From positions 124,001 to 188,000 of the forward strand of contig JALRME010000046.1 of the NCBI GenBank assembly GCA_026120035.1: a stretch of DNA of 64,000 nucleotides, given 5' to 3'. The notes under the pieces were generated by a model that was not told where the DNA came from, searched no databases, and saw only the letters and a list, made by a program, of their open reading frames with translations. Shown here one piece after another: positions 34,231-45,886 of this stretch. The position numbers and the translations under genes were made by a program. Numbering within the stretch: the stretch's first letter is position 1; every line of letters starts with the position of its first letter. Source of the stretch: Coleophoma eucalyptorum. Taxonomy: Eukaryota; Ascomycota; Leotiomycetes; Helotiales; Dermateaceae.

Positions 34231-34950
34231 TGAGAGAGTCGGTGAGCGATGGGAAAGTCCGGAGTGCATGAGCGAAGCAGGAGGAGAACGGCCCAGAAGA
34301 AATGGGAGAAAAGAAAGAAGAAGAAAAGAGCGGAAGAAGGGTAGAGTAATATGGTAGAGCACACCGCAAAGGATTACACTATTAAATGATGGACAAGTCG
34401 GTCCCATTGTAGGCGGCGTCGTTGTGACTACTCGCTACTAGTCAAGCACGGAGATGGAGATGCGGTGGGAACGGGGACCCTTGCCACTATGGCCAATCGG
34501 GAAATAGTGCACGACACCCCCCCACCGGCGCTAACGACCCAAGCGGATGTGGAAGGGCGCGCTCGTCAATTGTCAATTGTCAAATTTCTGGAGGAGAGTG
34601 GATCCTGTTTTTTGTCGCTCCTCGCTTGTCGACTCATCCATCCATCAATCCCATACTCTGACCCTTCGTCCTGTCCGGCTGGCTATGGCAATGACTGGAT
34701 GACTGTTCCCTCTCTCTGCTGTCTAGACCAATCCACCTTAATTCATATCTGTCCGATCTCTCACGCCTTTCGTCCTTCTTCCTCTTTACATCTCCCTCGC
34801 CTTCCCTTCTCCTTCTGAACTCTCCTCTGACGACCCGCGACGCTCTACGCCTTGTCATTGATTGCCTTCCTTTATCTCGCCTGAGGTCTTATCGCGGCCC
34901 CGTCTTGTCTCATCCCATTTGACGGCCGAGGGCATTGTCACGCCCTATAG

Positions 34951-37900
34951 ATGACTACCATCCAAGAGATGGACGAATTCTTCGATTTCGATCATGCTGC
35001 GACCCAGGTTCCGCTCCCGGCCCCGGACGCTGACTCCCATGTCCCTCCTACTAATCTGAACCAACTTCCTTCGGGGCCCTACAATGTCGATTTGGCTTTT
35101 GCCGAGGAGGAGAATGATGAAGACTCCTTCACTGCGATCCAGCACTTTTCGGCAACCCAGCAGGACCAGCTGGCTCTGGCGCTCCAAGACATCCAGAATG
35201 GCATCACGGACACCAGTATGATGCACCCGGAAGATATTGCTGACTTCCCCCGCTGGATTGACGGGCTGTACTTCCCCACCAAGCCCTGCGCCTACTGCAG
35301 CTCCATGCGGATTCACTGCAAGATAATCAAAGAAGGTTACCGCAAGGGCTCCTGTACGAGCTGTGTTGCGCTCTCGCGTGCCTGTAGTCTGACCTACGAT
35401 GCCGCGGGAGAGAATAAAGGCCCGGAGGACGAGCATACGGTTCTGTCAAGACTCGAGCTCACGGCCAACTCCTCGTCTCGCAGCTCCGGGGACTTTAGCA
35501 TGCACCATGTGGACCTGTCTGGAAGCAACGACAAGGCCCCGGCGACGGTGGTGAACCCTCGTCCGTGTGAGTATTGTCATAACCGAGACTATGAGTGCAG
35601 GGTTATTCAAGAGGGTGAACGGAAGGGTTCCTGTACGAGCTGTTATGCTCTGGAGCACGCTTGCAGTCTTGCTACCCAAGAGGATCTTCATGAGCTGAGC
35701 ATCGATGACCCGCTGCGGCCAAACCCCATCAACGCCTGGCTCACTACGAAGATACCGCATGAAGAGACGACTCTGTTCGAGCATGAGAAGGGCAGCGACT
35801 GGTTGGCCGGCTTACAAGCACCCAACAAGTCTTTAACTGAAGATGCCCCCGAGACCAATGAAATTGGCCCAAAAGTTGGAGCCAGGTTTTCCAGGGAATC
35901 GGTTCGGGTCTTGCGTGGATGGCTGTCTACTCATCATCGACACCCCTATCCTTCTGACGAACAGAAAGAGTGTCTGCAACGCCAGACGGGCCTCAATAAG
36001 ACCCAGATCACCAACTGGCTGGCCAATGCCCGCCGTCGTGGTAAGGTTCGGCCTCCACGATCCACTTCGCCTATGCCTCAAAGCAACTATGCCCGCGGAA
36101 TGGATATTCCACGGCGCTCTACGCCAGCTCTGGAAAACATGAACCCCATGGAAAGATGGAAGCACTCTCCTCCCGAACACGAACCGGCCTCCATCACGGC
36201 TATTTCTAAAGCTGTGACCTCGTCGACTCTTTCATCGGGTCATGCGAGCCCTTACAGTTATGGCTTCTCCGATGATGGCTCGGCTCGCTCCATTGCCAAT
36301 GTCTCGTCTACGAGCAGTTTGGGCACATCTCACTCGAGCACAAATTCCTTTGCCTCGGCATTCTCCCATAAATCAAAGGGCTCTTTCGGCTCCTTTAGCT
36401 CATTCGGTAATCGGGGGAGACGTCGTCGCCGCCGGCAAGCTCCCAAAGCCCCCAAAGCCTCCCCCGGAATCGGTGCCCCAGTACGTACTTTCCAGTGTAC
36501 TTTCTGTACCGAAACTTTCAAGACGAAGCATGATTGGCAGAGGCACGAGAAATCGTTACATTTGTCTTTGGAACGATGGGTCTGCAGCCCTAACGGGCAC
36601 ACGGCTCTGCGTCCCGACTCCAATCAGCAAGCATGTGTGTATTGTGGGCTTGCCAACCCATCAGCCAGCCATGCTGAAGTGCACAATCATACGAGTTGTA
36701 CCGAGCGGTCGCTGGAAGAGCGCACATTTTACCGGAAGGACCATCTCCGACAGCATCTAAACCTGGTGCATGATGTCAAATTTCAAGCTTGGTCAATGGA
36801 CTCGTGGCGTGTAGCAACACCAGAGATTCGTTCCCGATGTGGTTTCTGTGGTATTGTGATGGATTCTTGGAGTATTCGAGTCGATCATCTTGCGGAACAT
36901 TTCAAGGGCGGAAAGAGTATGGCTGACTGGCAGGGAGACTGGGGTTTCGAACCGCAAGTCTTGGACGTAGTTGAGAACGGAATGCCTCCTTGTAAGTTAT
37001 ATTTTATACTGTGGTATTTTGATACAGATGGGACTGACACAAACAGATCTTATTCACGATGAACGAAACTCCCCGCACCCATTTGAGGCGTCAGCCGAGC
37101 GAGCAGAGTTACATCAAAGAGCACCTTATGACATTGTTAAGATTGGCCTGGTTGATTTCATCAATAGCAGAGTCGTGCATAGCTCTACACCCACTGATGC
37201 AGAACTTCTTCTGGAAGCTCAGAAAATCCTCCATCTCATGACGGCGACAGCCGAAGGGGATTGTCAGATTGCAAATTCCTGGTTTAACGATCTTATTCTG
37301 TTTTCTGGAAGTCCAGCTCAGAAAGAGCTCGCCAAATTCAAGGAGGCTGAATCTATTAAAGCTATAAACTGCAACATAAAGGATAAGTCGATGATGACAC
37401 GACCTTGTCCAAGAGAGATAGACCTGATGCATTATGTCGAAAATAGAATGGCCATTGGAATCACGCCTATAGACTCAGAACTTCAGATAGAAGCCTGCCG
37501 AATCTTGGAGGAGTCAGAGAAGACCTCGGATTTCAGATGCAAGCCTGCGGTTGACTGGTTTAAATATCTCATCAGAACATCAACCTCCTGGTTGGTTGAG
37601 TTCAGACGCCGGGCAAACCTTCCTCGGAGCTCGGATATGGAATATGAGGACATCCGTTCCACGGATGCAACCTCTATTGACTATAGTCTACATACTTTTG
37701 GTCGCATCGAACGAGAGTTGGCTGATTACGTGCGCCTACAACAGTCTCTCGGGTTTACCCCTACCGACGTCGAAATCCAAGACAAAGCTCGATGGATTAT
37801 TTACAAGAGTGATGATCCTTGGAATCAGACTGCCATCGACAATCCTGCTTATCTCCAGATCTTCAAGGAAAAGCACGGTCTTGCTCCTAGAAGTGCGCTA

Positions 37901-39297
37901 GACCTTGAACTTATTAACAAGATGCTTTGGAAGGGAGATATGAACGTTAGCAATCACGAGCAGCTGGCATCGAGTTCAAAAGATTCTCAATCTCCCAAGA
38001 ACCTGCATTGGGACTTGAAACAAACTGCTAGTTCTCCCAAGGCTGCAAGCCAGCCGTCAACCAACTCCAATCCTACTCAACCTCTACGATACTTTCTTAA
38101 CGATGCAAATTGTTATCGGCGTCTTGTCCGAGAGCTTTCGAGATTTGTTACTAGTTGCATGTCTGTTAACAACCCAAATCAACAGTAAGTGACAAAATGA
38201 ACCAAAACCGAAGCCTTTCTAATTTATTTAGCGTCCCATCTGATGCCGAGCTCCAAAATCAGGCACGTTGGATTGTCTATGACGATGATGATCCATGGAA
38301 TCAAACTGCAGCTGATAATGCGGAGTGGTTAATACGCTTCAAGCGTGATGTAGGCCTCGCACCACAAGAAGAGGGCCCAGGTCTGCCCGCGCAAAACATC
38401 AATTCATGGAACATCAAATGTGACGGCTCTGGATTCTCGCCGCCATATGTTATGCCAAAAGAACCGCCTACGCCATATACCGACGATGAGAATCTCGAGA
38501 TCCGGGTAGACGGCAAGGTTATCGAAGTTAAGCCAAGCACGGCGAACAAATATTTACAGAGCATGATAACCCGCTATCAACCACTAGCGCAAGTATTCTG
38601 CTCTCGAGACTTGGAGAAAGGCTTGAACAATTACGTGCGCACCGAGATTGCCAAGGGATTCGTGCCTACAGATGAGAATATTCGAGCACGCGCTCGCGAG
38701 ATTCTATCTAGCGACAAAACAGCAGCTGATGACCCTCATCTCCTCCAAAAATTCAAAGCCTTGCACGGAATCACAACCTCCGAGTTCGGCGGCCTGACCC
38801 CATTACCTGATTTCAATAGTGGCCAGTCCATTCTTGCCGGAAATATTACACCAGAGGAGGACCAAGCACTACTCCAACAGTTTGACGCTGAGCTAGCGGC
38901 GGGAACGATGGACTTGAGCCATCTCGACATGGATATGGATATGTCCATGGATCTGGGAGATTTCGAGATGGATTTCGGTACCGCAGATATTCAACCGAGC
39001 CACACCGAGCAGCCGGTAGTTTCGGATGCTGAAGAGCTTGAATATGCCAGCCTGTACCGCGTCCATTCAGCGACGGCCAGCCCATTGAGAAGGCGCGCAA
39101 GCCACATCACTGCCAATAGGGCAGGCTTTGTCGCACCTCGACACGGAGGTAGTTTACTAGCACAGAGCATCTCACCTACGGGTAGTTTTGAGTTGGGCCA
39201 TGGACCGGGCAGTAGACAAAGCAGCCACTCTCCCATCAACGCTGCTGCGCTGGACTTTCCATTCCCGTTGACTGATCCGGATGCGTCGACTTTCTAG
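34951..39297 (+). CDS. Homeodomain/C2H2 transcription factor with tandem Cys6 motifs and C-terminal repeat array (long paralogue)
   Basis: Three exons, 34951-36991, 37047-38184 and 38232-39297, encode 1414 residues; both joins keep frame and bridge repeat-like sequence. Order: two six-cysteine motifs (113-145 and 206-238, both CX2CX6CX11CX2CX6C) with near-identical RKGSCTSC cores; a TALE-type homeodomain (about 313-366, core TNWLANARRRGK); a Ser-rich linker; a basic run GRRRRRR (about 489-495) that may be the nuclear localisation signal; a C2H2 finger at about 515-537; and further Cys/His segments to about 650. From residue 681 the protein continues into at least five degenerate ~60-residue repeats with a core like PTDxEIQxxARxI and DDPWNQTAxDN. 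The last ~150 residues are acidic (MDMDMSMDLGDFEMDFG), a plausible activation region, then a basic tail. It is a paralogue of the gene at 16645. Confidence 0.88.
37119..38770 (+). repeat. Five degenerate ~60-residue protein repeats
   Basis: Approximate copies: 37119-37312, 37408-37580, 37702-37885, 38107-38360 (crossing the last intron) and 38605-38770. Copies 3 and 4 are closest, sharing ARWI(I/V)Y, DDPWNQTA and a FK..(H/V)GLAP ending. Copies 1 and 2 keep TPxDxEL and a DWF or SWF block. The repeat has a helical look and no cysteine pattern. Confidence 0.75.
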
Positions 39298-40343
39298 GCT
39301 ATCATGGGAGGAGTTTCGCGATTGGATGACTGTATAAGAAGATATGACGAGAACTAAAAGTTAACGGTTTTGCCGGTGTATAGCGAGCGATGGACAGTTT
39401 GGGTTAGGAATTTAGGACTACAATAATTTAATTCAAGATTCGAAAAGACATCTCCATTTTCCATACCAGCATGTGCCAGCCCTCATATGCAAATATCTGT
39501 CAAAACCCCAGACCTGTCCATTTTAAAAAAAAAATTGATTGAAGAATATTCCAACTCACAACCTCTCATCTCCAGCAATAATTTAAGTTGTTTCGAACCT
39601 TTCATACAAAGAAAGGCCCAGTCCTCCTAATCTAGAGACCGGGCCTAGGAGCAGTGGTCTTCCTTGGAGGACAACCCCAAAGCATTTGCAAGCTCAGTGG
39701 GTTCGTTCATCTCACCACCACAGCTCGTGTCGCGAAAGGGGCAAGCTATCTCAGAAAAGCTCAAATTTTTTTTTTAAATTTTTTTTTAATATTGTTTTTT
39801 TTTTTTTTGGGTCTTACCGCGGTTCCGAGAGATGAGGTTATGTATGTTCTTGGGGCTAGTTGGTAAGGACCAGGAGCTGTGTATGGTATGTATGATTGTA
39901 TGTATATATGTGTATATGTAGATATGTGCGCTTTTAGGCTCGTCTAATTGAGACGGAGCTCTTGAGGAGGCTGAAATTCCGGACAGGGTTTTGCAGATGA
40001 CCCTGCTCAAGTCTCACTCACACACTACACAGTTATGTTGTTGATTGATTGATGACTTGGAAAGTTAAGCGAGCAAGGGCGTAAGTCTGAGATGAATAAG
40101 CCCTTGATGATGAACTCTACTGGAGCTGATGCTTCATGTGTGTGTATATATAAACCATACTATTATTATGTGATCTGCTGATTGGTACTACTACCTCCTT
40201 TGGGGTATCCTGCCAATGTGCGGGTACACAATGCAGCTGGCCATTCTCAGCACTCTGGGCGAGGTGAGCGAGCCGGACAGCCAGCAACCCATCGGAATAT
40301 ATCTGGCCAGTTCATTATTCTATTCCCAATACTTAAAAAGACA
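39298..40343. other. Convergent intergenic region with T tracts
   Basis: About 1 kb between two convergent gene ends. T runs at about 39767-39808 and a GTAT/ATGT-rich stretch at about 39880-39930. No gene or RNA recognised. Confidence 0.45.
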
Positions 40344-42809
40344 TTAAACCAGATCCCACGCGGCAACGCCTCCAAAACCCATCCCGCATCTGCCTTTCTT
40401 CCCTAAATACTCGTTCTTGGTCATCCCCCTCACATCCTTCCCATTAACGGTCGTGACAGCATAACAACTAATCGTCTGCCCCGGAGCACCCAAATCCTTA
40501 GCAGGAACATCACACCACCACCAAAAGCCATTCGTTTCAAAGGGCACGAAATCTTCTTTGCGACCATCGACACCAAAAATCTTAAGGACGAGGCAGTAGG
40601 GTTTGCCCTTACCATTGCGCTCGTGATCCCAGTGCTCGCAGACCTTGGAGAATTGGAAGCGAATAACCTCCGAGCCTGGTCGCGTTGAGATGTGTCTTGT
40701 AGCTGGAGTGAAGGATGTTTCCTGGAGGCCGTGGTCTTCGGCTGAGCCAAAAATCTGTAGTGGTTCACCGTTGATGGGACCTCTAATGTATTCGGCCCAA
40801 GTTGGAATCCGTCCATCATTTCGGAAGAAGTATGACTTGTCTTGGGGGAAGTGCTTGAGGCCGAAATCCTCGTTTGATCTTGTAAAGCATGACGGCGTAA
40901 AGTGCTTGTTGTAGACCTGGTTTCCGACATTGCCTGCTCCCCAGCACGCGTCAAGCAACTTCCACTCTCCGTTGTCAATTCGGACTGCGTTCCAAGCATG
41001 GCCGGAGGGATCGCAAGGAGGTATTGGATCACCAGGTCCAGATGCAGTATAACCATATCCTTTACCATGACCTGTGACCATTACACATTCTAAGCCAGCT
41101 TTTAGGGCAACTGCGGAGTAAACACCAGCGTAGCCACCACAAACTGCAAGTCCTGAAGTTATAGTGTCTTTCGGCTCCACATGCTTAACTCTGTTTCCAA
41201 AGAACGCATCTACATCATAAGCAATATTGTGATGTAGCCAGGTAAAGATAGCCCGCGCTTTATCAGTTGCAGAAGAGAAAGGACCGCACAAAACTTGAGC
41301 AAGATATCCAGTCATATCACCAGTCCGTGGCAATGACTGACGTGGATACTGCGCAGCTACACCATCGGGGCCAGAGAAGTCTCGACAGAGCAGACAACCC
41401 GAAGTTGGGGCAGCAGCAGCTACAGGATTGGCAGCAGCAGCTTGAACTTGGGCTCGAGATGGCTTAGAACTCTTGTTGATTGGCGGGGGCACGCCGCTGG
41501 CACAGGGAGGCTGTGGTTTCAATCCAGTCTCCTGCTCCAAAAAGTCCGACATATTATCCAGTTGTCTGCCCCACTGGTACTTCTTGGGGGTTTCGCTGTG
41601 ACCATCAAAGAACATGATAGTTGGGTATCCTTGAATATCGAATCTAGTCATATAGGCTTTATACTTGTCAACATCCATCTTGGCTATAGTCAAAGAGTCT
41701 TGAGCATGGCCAAAATTCTGTGCAAGCTCAACGTAGATAGGATCTAACTCTTTACAATATCGGCAGTAAGGCGCATAGAAATCAACAAGAGCTGGTCGGC
41801 CTGACATTACGTAGCTATCAAAATTAGATTGCGTGAGTTCGATGACCTTCGCAGGAGGAATATAAGTTTGCGGTTGAGGCTGCGCCGGCATTGGACTTTC
41901 CACAGGCGTTGGTTTATTATTGAATCCCATGGTGAGGATTGATCGGGCTGCAGACGTTGGCGGCAATCTTCTTGGCGCAGGAACAGGTTCCTCCTCGGCA
42001 ACATTGTTTCTACTTGGTCTCGAAGGAAGAACTGGTCTTGGTCCTTCTTCCAAGAGACTACTTCGGCCAGGCCTTGTAGGAACTCTAGGTGGAAGACCTG
42101 GCCTCATCTCAGGTATCGAAGGCCTCTGCCTTAAGACCTCTGGAGCAGATTTAGTAGAAATCAATGGGGTTCTGGCAACGGCATTGGCTTTTTCTTCTAT
42201 GTCTCGTCGGGAAGGAGGCAGCGGGGGTAATTTTGTATCGCCCAGTGCAGGGGGTAGTTTCCTTGGTGTCTCCGTATTGGTGGACGATAAGCTAGTTGTC
42301 GAAGATGCCACCCGACTGAGTGACAGCCCAGAGATACTTGAGCTGGAAGTCATAGTTGAAGCATTGGATCCTCGCCTAGCCATTTGGGTCGAAGAATTTC
42401 TTGGTGGTAACGAGGGCGATGGCTCCGATGGCTTGCGATTGGGCAGAGGCGGCGGTCCAGCAGTGTTACTTCGTGACGGCAGCTTAGGGGGGATCTTCGC
42501 AAGCTGGTTGTTGGGCACCTGGAGCTGATCTCGATCGACTGGAGGGGGAGGTCGCAGCGCAAGACCATTGATGCCAATCGGCTCGTTGTTCGCCTTCTTG
42601 GTCACCGAAGAACCATATGAAGCTATCGGTGGATTATTCGCGGTCTTGCTGCGGGCTTCGAGCGCGGGTCGGTTGTTGGTTGGTGGTGGGGGAGGAGGGG
42701 GCCGTTTCCCTGCGGGTACGGGCATGGGAGGTTTGAAGCCATTCTGTTGCTTCAAGGCTGCAATGCGCGCCGAGACAGAGGTGAATTGGGGCTCTTCAAC
42801 TTCGGCCAT
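40344..42809 (-). CDS. Transglutaminase-like protein with embedded thioredoxin domain
   Basis: Single exon, 821 residues. Residues 1-320 are proline-rich and probably disordered, with polyproline runs (KRPPPPPPP) and many PPLPxR-like SH3-ligand motifs. Residues ~321-432 form a thioredoxin/PDI-type domain: VIELTQSNFDSY start, ALVDFYAPYCRYCKELDP with a CRYC redox site (Cys349/Cys352), and the cis-Pro strand GYPTIMFF. Residues ~470-700 are a transglutaminase-like (TGc) domain of the type in cytokinesis protein Cyk3 and fungal relatives, with an intact triad: Cys557 in AVCGGYAG, His604 in GHAWNAVR and Asp620 in LLDACWGAG. The remainder is a beta-rich tail found with such TGc domains. No signal peptide or KDEL-like tail is visible, so a cytosolic site is inferred. 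Cyk3-like relatives usually carry an SH3 domain; I see none. Confidence 0.88.
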   Translation of the reverse strand: MAEVEEPQFTSVSARIAALKQQNGFKPPMPVPAGKRPPPPPPPTNNRPALEARSKTANNPPIASYGSSVTKKANNEPIGINGLALRPPPPVDRDQLQVPNNQLAKIPPKLPSRSNTAGPPPLPNRKPSEPSPSLPPRNSSTQMARRGSNASTMTSSSSISGLSLSRVASSTTSLSSTNTETPRKLPPALGDTKLPPLPPSRRDIEEKANAVARTPLISTKSAPEVLRQRPSIPEMRPGLPPRVPTRPGRSSLLEEGPRPVLPSRPSRNNVAEEEPVPAPRRLPPTSAARSILTMGFNNKPTPVESPMPAQPQPQTYIPPAKVIELTQSNFDSYVMSGRPALVDFYAPYCRYCKELDPIYVELAQNFGHAQDSLTIAKMDVDKYKAYMTRFDIQGYPTIMFFDGHSETPKKYQWGRQLDNMSDFLEQETGLKPQPPCASGVPPPINKSSKPSRAQVQAAAANPVAAAAPTSGCLLCRDFSGPDGVAAQYPRQSLPRTGDMTGYLAQVLCGPFSSATDKARAIFTWLHHNIAYDVDAFFGNRVKHVEPKDTITSGLAVCGGYAGVYSAVALKAGLECVMVTGHGKGYGYTASGPGDPIPPCDPSGHAWNAVRIDNGEWKLLDACWGAGNVGNQVYNKHFTPSCFTRSNEDFGLKHFPQDKSYFFRNDGRIPTWAEYIRGPINGEPLQIFGSAEDHGLQETSFTPATRHISTRPGSEVIRFQFSKVCEHWDHERNGKGKPYCLVLKIFGVDGRKEDFVPFETNGFWWWCDVPAKDLGAPGQTISCYAVTTVNGKDVRGMTKNEYLGKKGRCGMGFGGVAAWDLV

Positions 42810-44262
42810 GGTGATATAGCGGTGCGGATGGGGGACTCGTATTAGATATCGCGCTTGAGGGGCTGGGCGACAGGAGGGATTAGGCAGAAGGAAGGGATGA
42901 GTAGCGATCGAAAGACAAGCAAAGAGCGAATGTGGATGCGGCGGGCGACGACAGAGAGGGAATGATCATGGCCACGCCAGCATATCAAGAGGGTGGTCGA
43001 GTATTGGAGCAGCACGATGCGGGAGGTGGAGGAAAAATCATGGTGAGATGAGGGAGGTGGAGGAGGTGACTAGATGGATGATCTACTCGCAAGGCTGTGC
43101 GGACTGCCAGATCCAGAGCTACGCCGTGCGTCGTGGAGCCAAACTATTTCCAGCGGTCGGCTAACGAGTAAGCCCAATGGGAAAGACAACAAGTGCATAC
43201 TCGAGAGTCCGCGTCGTATCCTTCTCCTGCCCAGGGCAAAGCCACTACCCAGCGCCCTCGAATATCAACGGGTTGGGGGTAAGCACAGTCGAGAGCCGTT
43301 CGGCAGTCGCTCAAGAATATACCCCCCAGCCTAGAAGTATCTTTGTAGTCTCTCTTTTGGCATCGCAGTCAAACTGACTTTCGCCTGCCAATAGGGCTAC
43401 TGCCGGAAGGGAGCGGTGGAGCCAGTCGTGCCAGTCCCGTCCATGCCTGGATCAGCCTTTCGACCCATCTTTCGGTGCCAAACCTTGCCTTAGCCTTTGG
43501 GCGCTTGACATAACGTGTACATAATGGTATCATTGCGTCGCCCATAGCCCCTTCGCGAATCGATGATTGGCATCAGCTAGCTTTTAACCCGTGCTTCCTC
43601 CGTTACCAGATCCTATATCAATCTATTTCACGGGTGCAAGGGACCAAGCGCATAGCTTGGTACTGCTCACTCTCTCTCTTGCTTGCTCAGTATCTTCAAA
43701 TTTCCCTCCGAGAGGGTATTGGGCCTTCGTTTCTTTGAGACTATCAAAACAGCTAATCGAAGCATCTTTCTTCGAATCCATTCATTTGGCTCTGTTTGCC
43801 ATTGTTTGCTTTGGACTGCGTTCCATCCGTAATATCTGCCCAAGTGGGCCCCAAAAAACCCAAACTTCCATGGTATATTATAGCTCCCCACAGAGATGGT
43901 ATCCAAACAAGAAATCAAGAATTCATGGCCCTGTCCAAGGCTAACCCATAACCCCGCATCAATCGACCTACATGATGGCCCAGGTCCTTCCGTATCCCCA
44001 TTCCCTTTCCCTATACCCTCCCCCTCGAATCTACTCAAAGCTACCCCTGCATCAGGGAATCAACCGTGGGGAAAAGAAATACGCCAAAAACACCCCGTTT
44101 ATCACTCCCGTTCCTTTTTTCATGCCGTCGTATTAAACACCGTGGAAGACCGTATCGCTAAAACGCTGCCAGAAGAAAGAGGGAAACCCGAATAGAACAA
44201 TTAGTACAAGCATAGATCGATCTCGCCAAGCTCGGTGCTCCGAGATCATGGGCTCATGGCTT
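42810..44262. other. 1.45 kb intergenic region
   Basis: Upstream of the transglutaminase-like gene and downstream of the 7TM gene. Several open frames (for example 43591-43944) have no recognisable content. I see no repeats of note. Confidence 0.4.
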
Positions 44263-45886
44263 CTATCTGAGAAGCCCTCCAACATCCTGCAACGGGTGAT
44301 TGGTGGTTTGGCGGCTCAGATGCTCCAGTGGTGAGTGCTGTTGACTCATGGGACTGGGTGACCGCTCTTGACGAATCGTCTGGAGTTCATATCCGGCCCC
44401 GCGTGAGAAATTCCTCGTCCTGGGCCCCAGTAATCCACCCACGTCCGATAGAAACGCTGCCGAACCTCGTCTTGGCGGTGCTGGGGACAGGCCGTTGCCA
44501 CCATATTCGTGCGACGTAGTGTGGTGCAGAGCTCCATGACTGGTCTGGCTCTCGAGATCCGTATCGTTGGTTCGCGTTGAGCTCAGCCGCCTGGGTGGTT
44601 CGTCGTCCAATAAACCTCCCACATCAAAAAATGATACCCTCCGTGGTGATGCTAATGAAGAACCATCGCCAAGACTGTGGGCTCCCTCCGGAATCTTGTA
44701 CAGAATGCTGTCCGACTCCCCGCTCGTTTCGCTCCGTGGGAATTCCCAGCCACTCGCCAGGCTCATTCGTCGTGCTTTGGAAGGCATCGCCTCTCGCCCA
44801 ACTGATGCCATCGGTGCTGGACGAGCAATCGGTGCCTCTCGAAGATCTACGTCGACACCAAGTCCAATATCTCGGACTAGGTCCTCATCACTTCCCCAAT
44901 GCTGCACCACGGTCCCTCGTCGACTCGTCGTCCTTTCTATGCTGTCGCTCAGAGAACCAAACTTCCACCTCTGCTTCTTGACGCCTCTATCCCGTACAAA
45001 AGATCCAAGAACGAGAGCATTGCAGACTGCCGTTGCAAACAAAATTTCAATGGAAGCTAGTAGGGAGCGGTATTGTTGAGATCCATGCCTATCAAGAATG
45101 TTGGGTATCCGGTAGAGCGTGGTCCCGGCCGGGATTAATGAGCCTGCAAAAAGAAGGACTAGCTGTACCTTCCTTTTCACAGGCATCTGTGATCGGATAA
45201 TGATGGGAACCGGGAAAAGTACGAGCAATAAGTCTGTAATGACATTAAAAACCCCCATGGTGATTAACTGAGCGTATCCTTGTCGACATTTCGCCCCCGG
45301 ATCCGGCGTGACCTGCCAGTAATGGGTGAAGGGCTGGCACTCGGCCAAGTCAGCGATGACAATGGCGATAAAACTGATGGCCAGGAAATGCCTGATAAAT
45401 TGGAGCATGCGCTCATGAGAGCGTTGCCATATCTGGATCGTAAGGCGTTTGAAAAACTCACTGATAGTGAGTTTAAGCATCCATAACCTGGGATGGAGGT
45501 TAGTGAAAGCACTATAGCTTGTCATGCGACCATGCGAAAGACGGGATGAACACTCACGTTGCCGCGTAGAAGATCCTCGAAATCAAAACCAACCGGCTCC
45601 CAATCGCGCGACGATGTATGCTGGTTTCCGAAAGGTCGGTGGAGATGACATTGTTAGTACCGAACAGGAGAATGACATGAACAAAGGCAATGCGACCAAA
45701 GAGAGGAATCAGACAGGCGAAAGCCATCCAATCCTCGCGGAACAGCTTCTCGCTCCGAATGTACCTCCCACAGACGCGGAACAGAATGATGACGCCCGCA
45801 AAACAGGTACACCACCAGCAGACCAGCAGCGTTGATTTATCCTCACGGAAGGTTCGTACTGGTGGTGGTGAGGAATATAAAGACAT
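44263..45886 (-). CDS. Fungal 7TM rhodopsin-domain integral membrane protein
   Basis: Exons 45558-45886 and 44263-45487 with a 70-nt intron encode 517 residues. The ATG at 45886 is the first usable one; the frame upstream opens only at GTG. Seven hydrophobic helices fill residues ~20-275, matching the fungal rhodopsin-like domain found in PTH11-related receptors and many uncharacterised fungal membrane proteins. Typical signatures are the ECQPFTHYWQV loop with its conserved Cys and CRQGYAQLITMGVFNVITD before TM5. No CFEM domain precedes the 7TM. The ~240-residue cytosolic tail is Ser/Arg-rich and contains DVGGLL three times (398-403, 458-463, 511-516), the first two preceded by PRR(V/G)S and the last at the extreme C-terminus. 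Receptor or transport role is not established. Confidence 0.85.

Larger units (their letters stand above)
33060..34950. other. 1.9 kb intergenic region with three tandem repeats
   Basis: Lies upstream of the long homeodomain gene. It contains a 15-bp repeat (33515-33574), an 8-bp repeat (33703-33766) and an (AG)16 tract (34191-34222), listed separately. The last ~300 bp are pyrimidine-rich, as in fungal promoters and leaders. No gene assigned. Confidence 0.45.
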
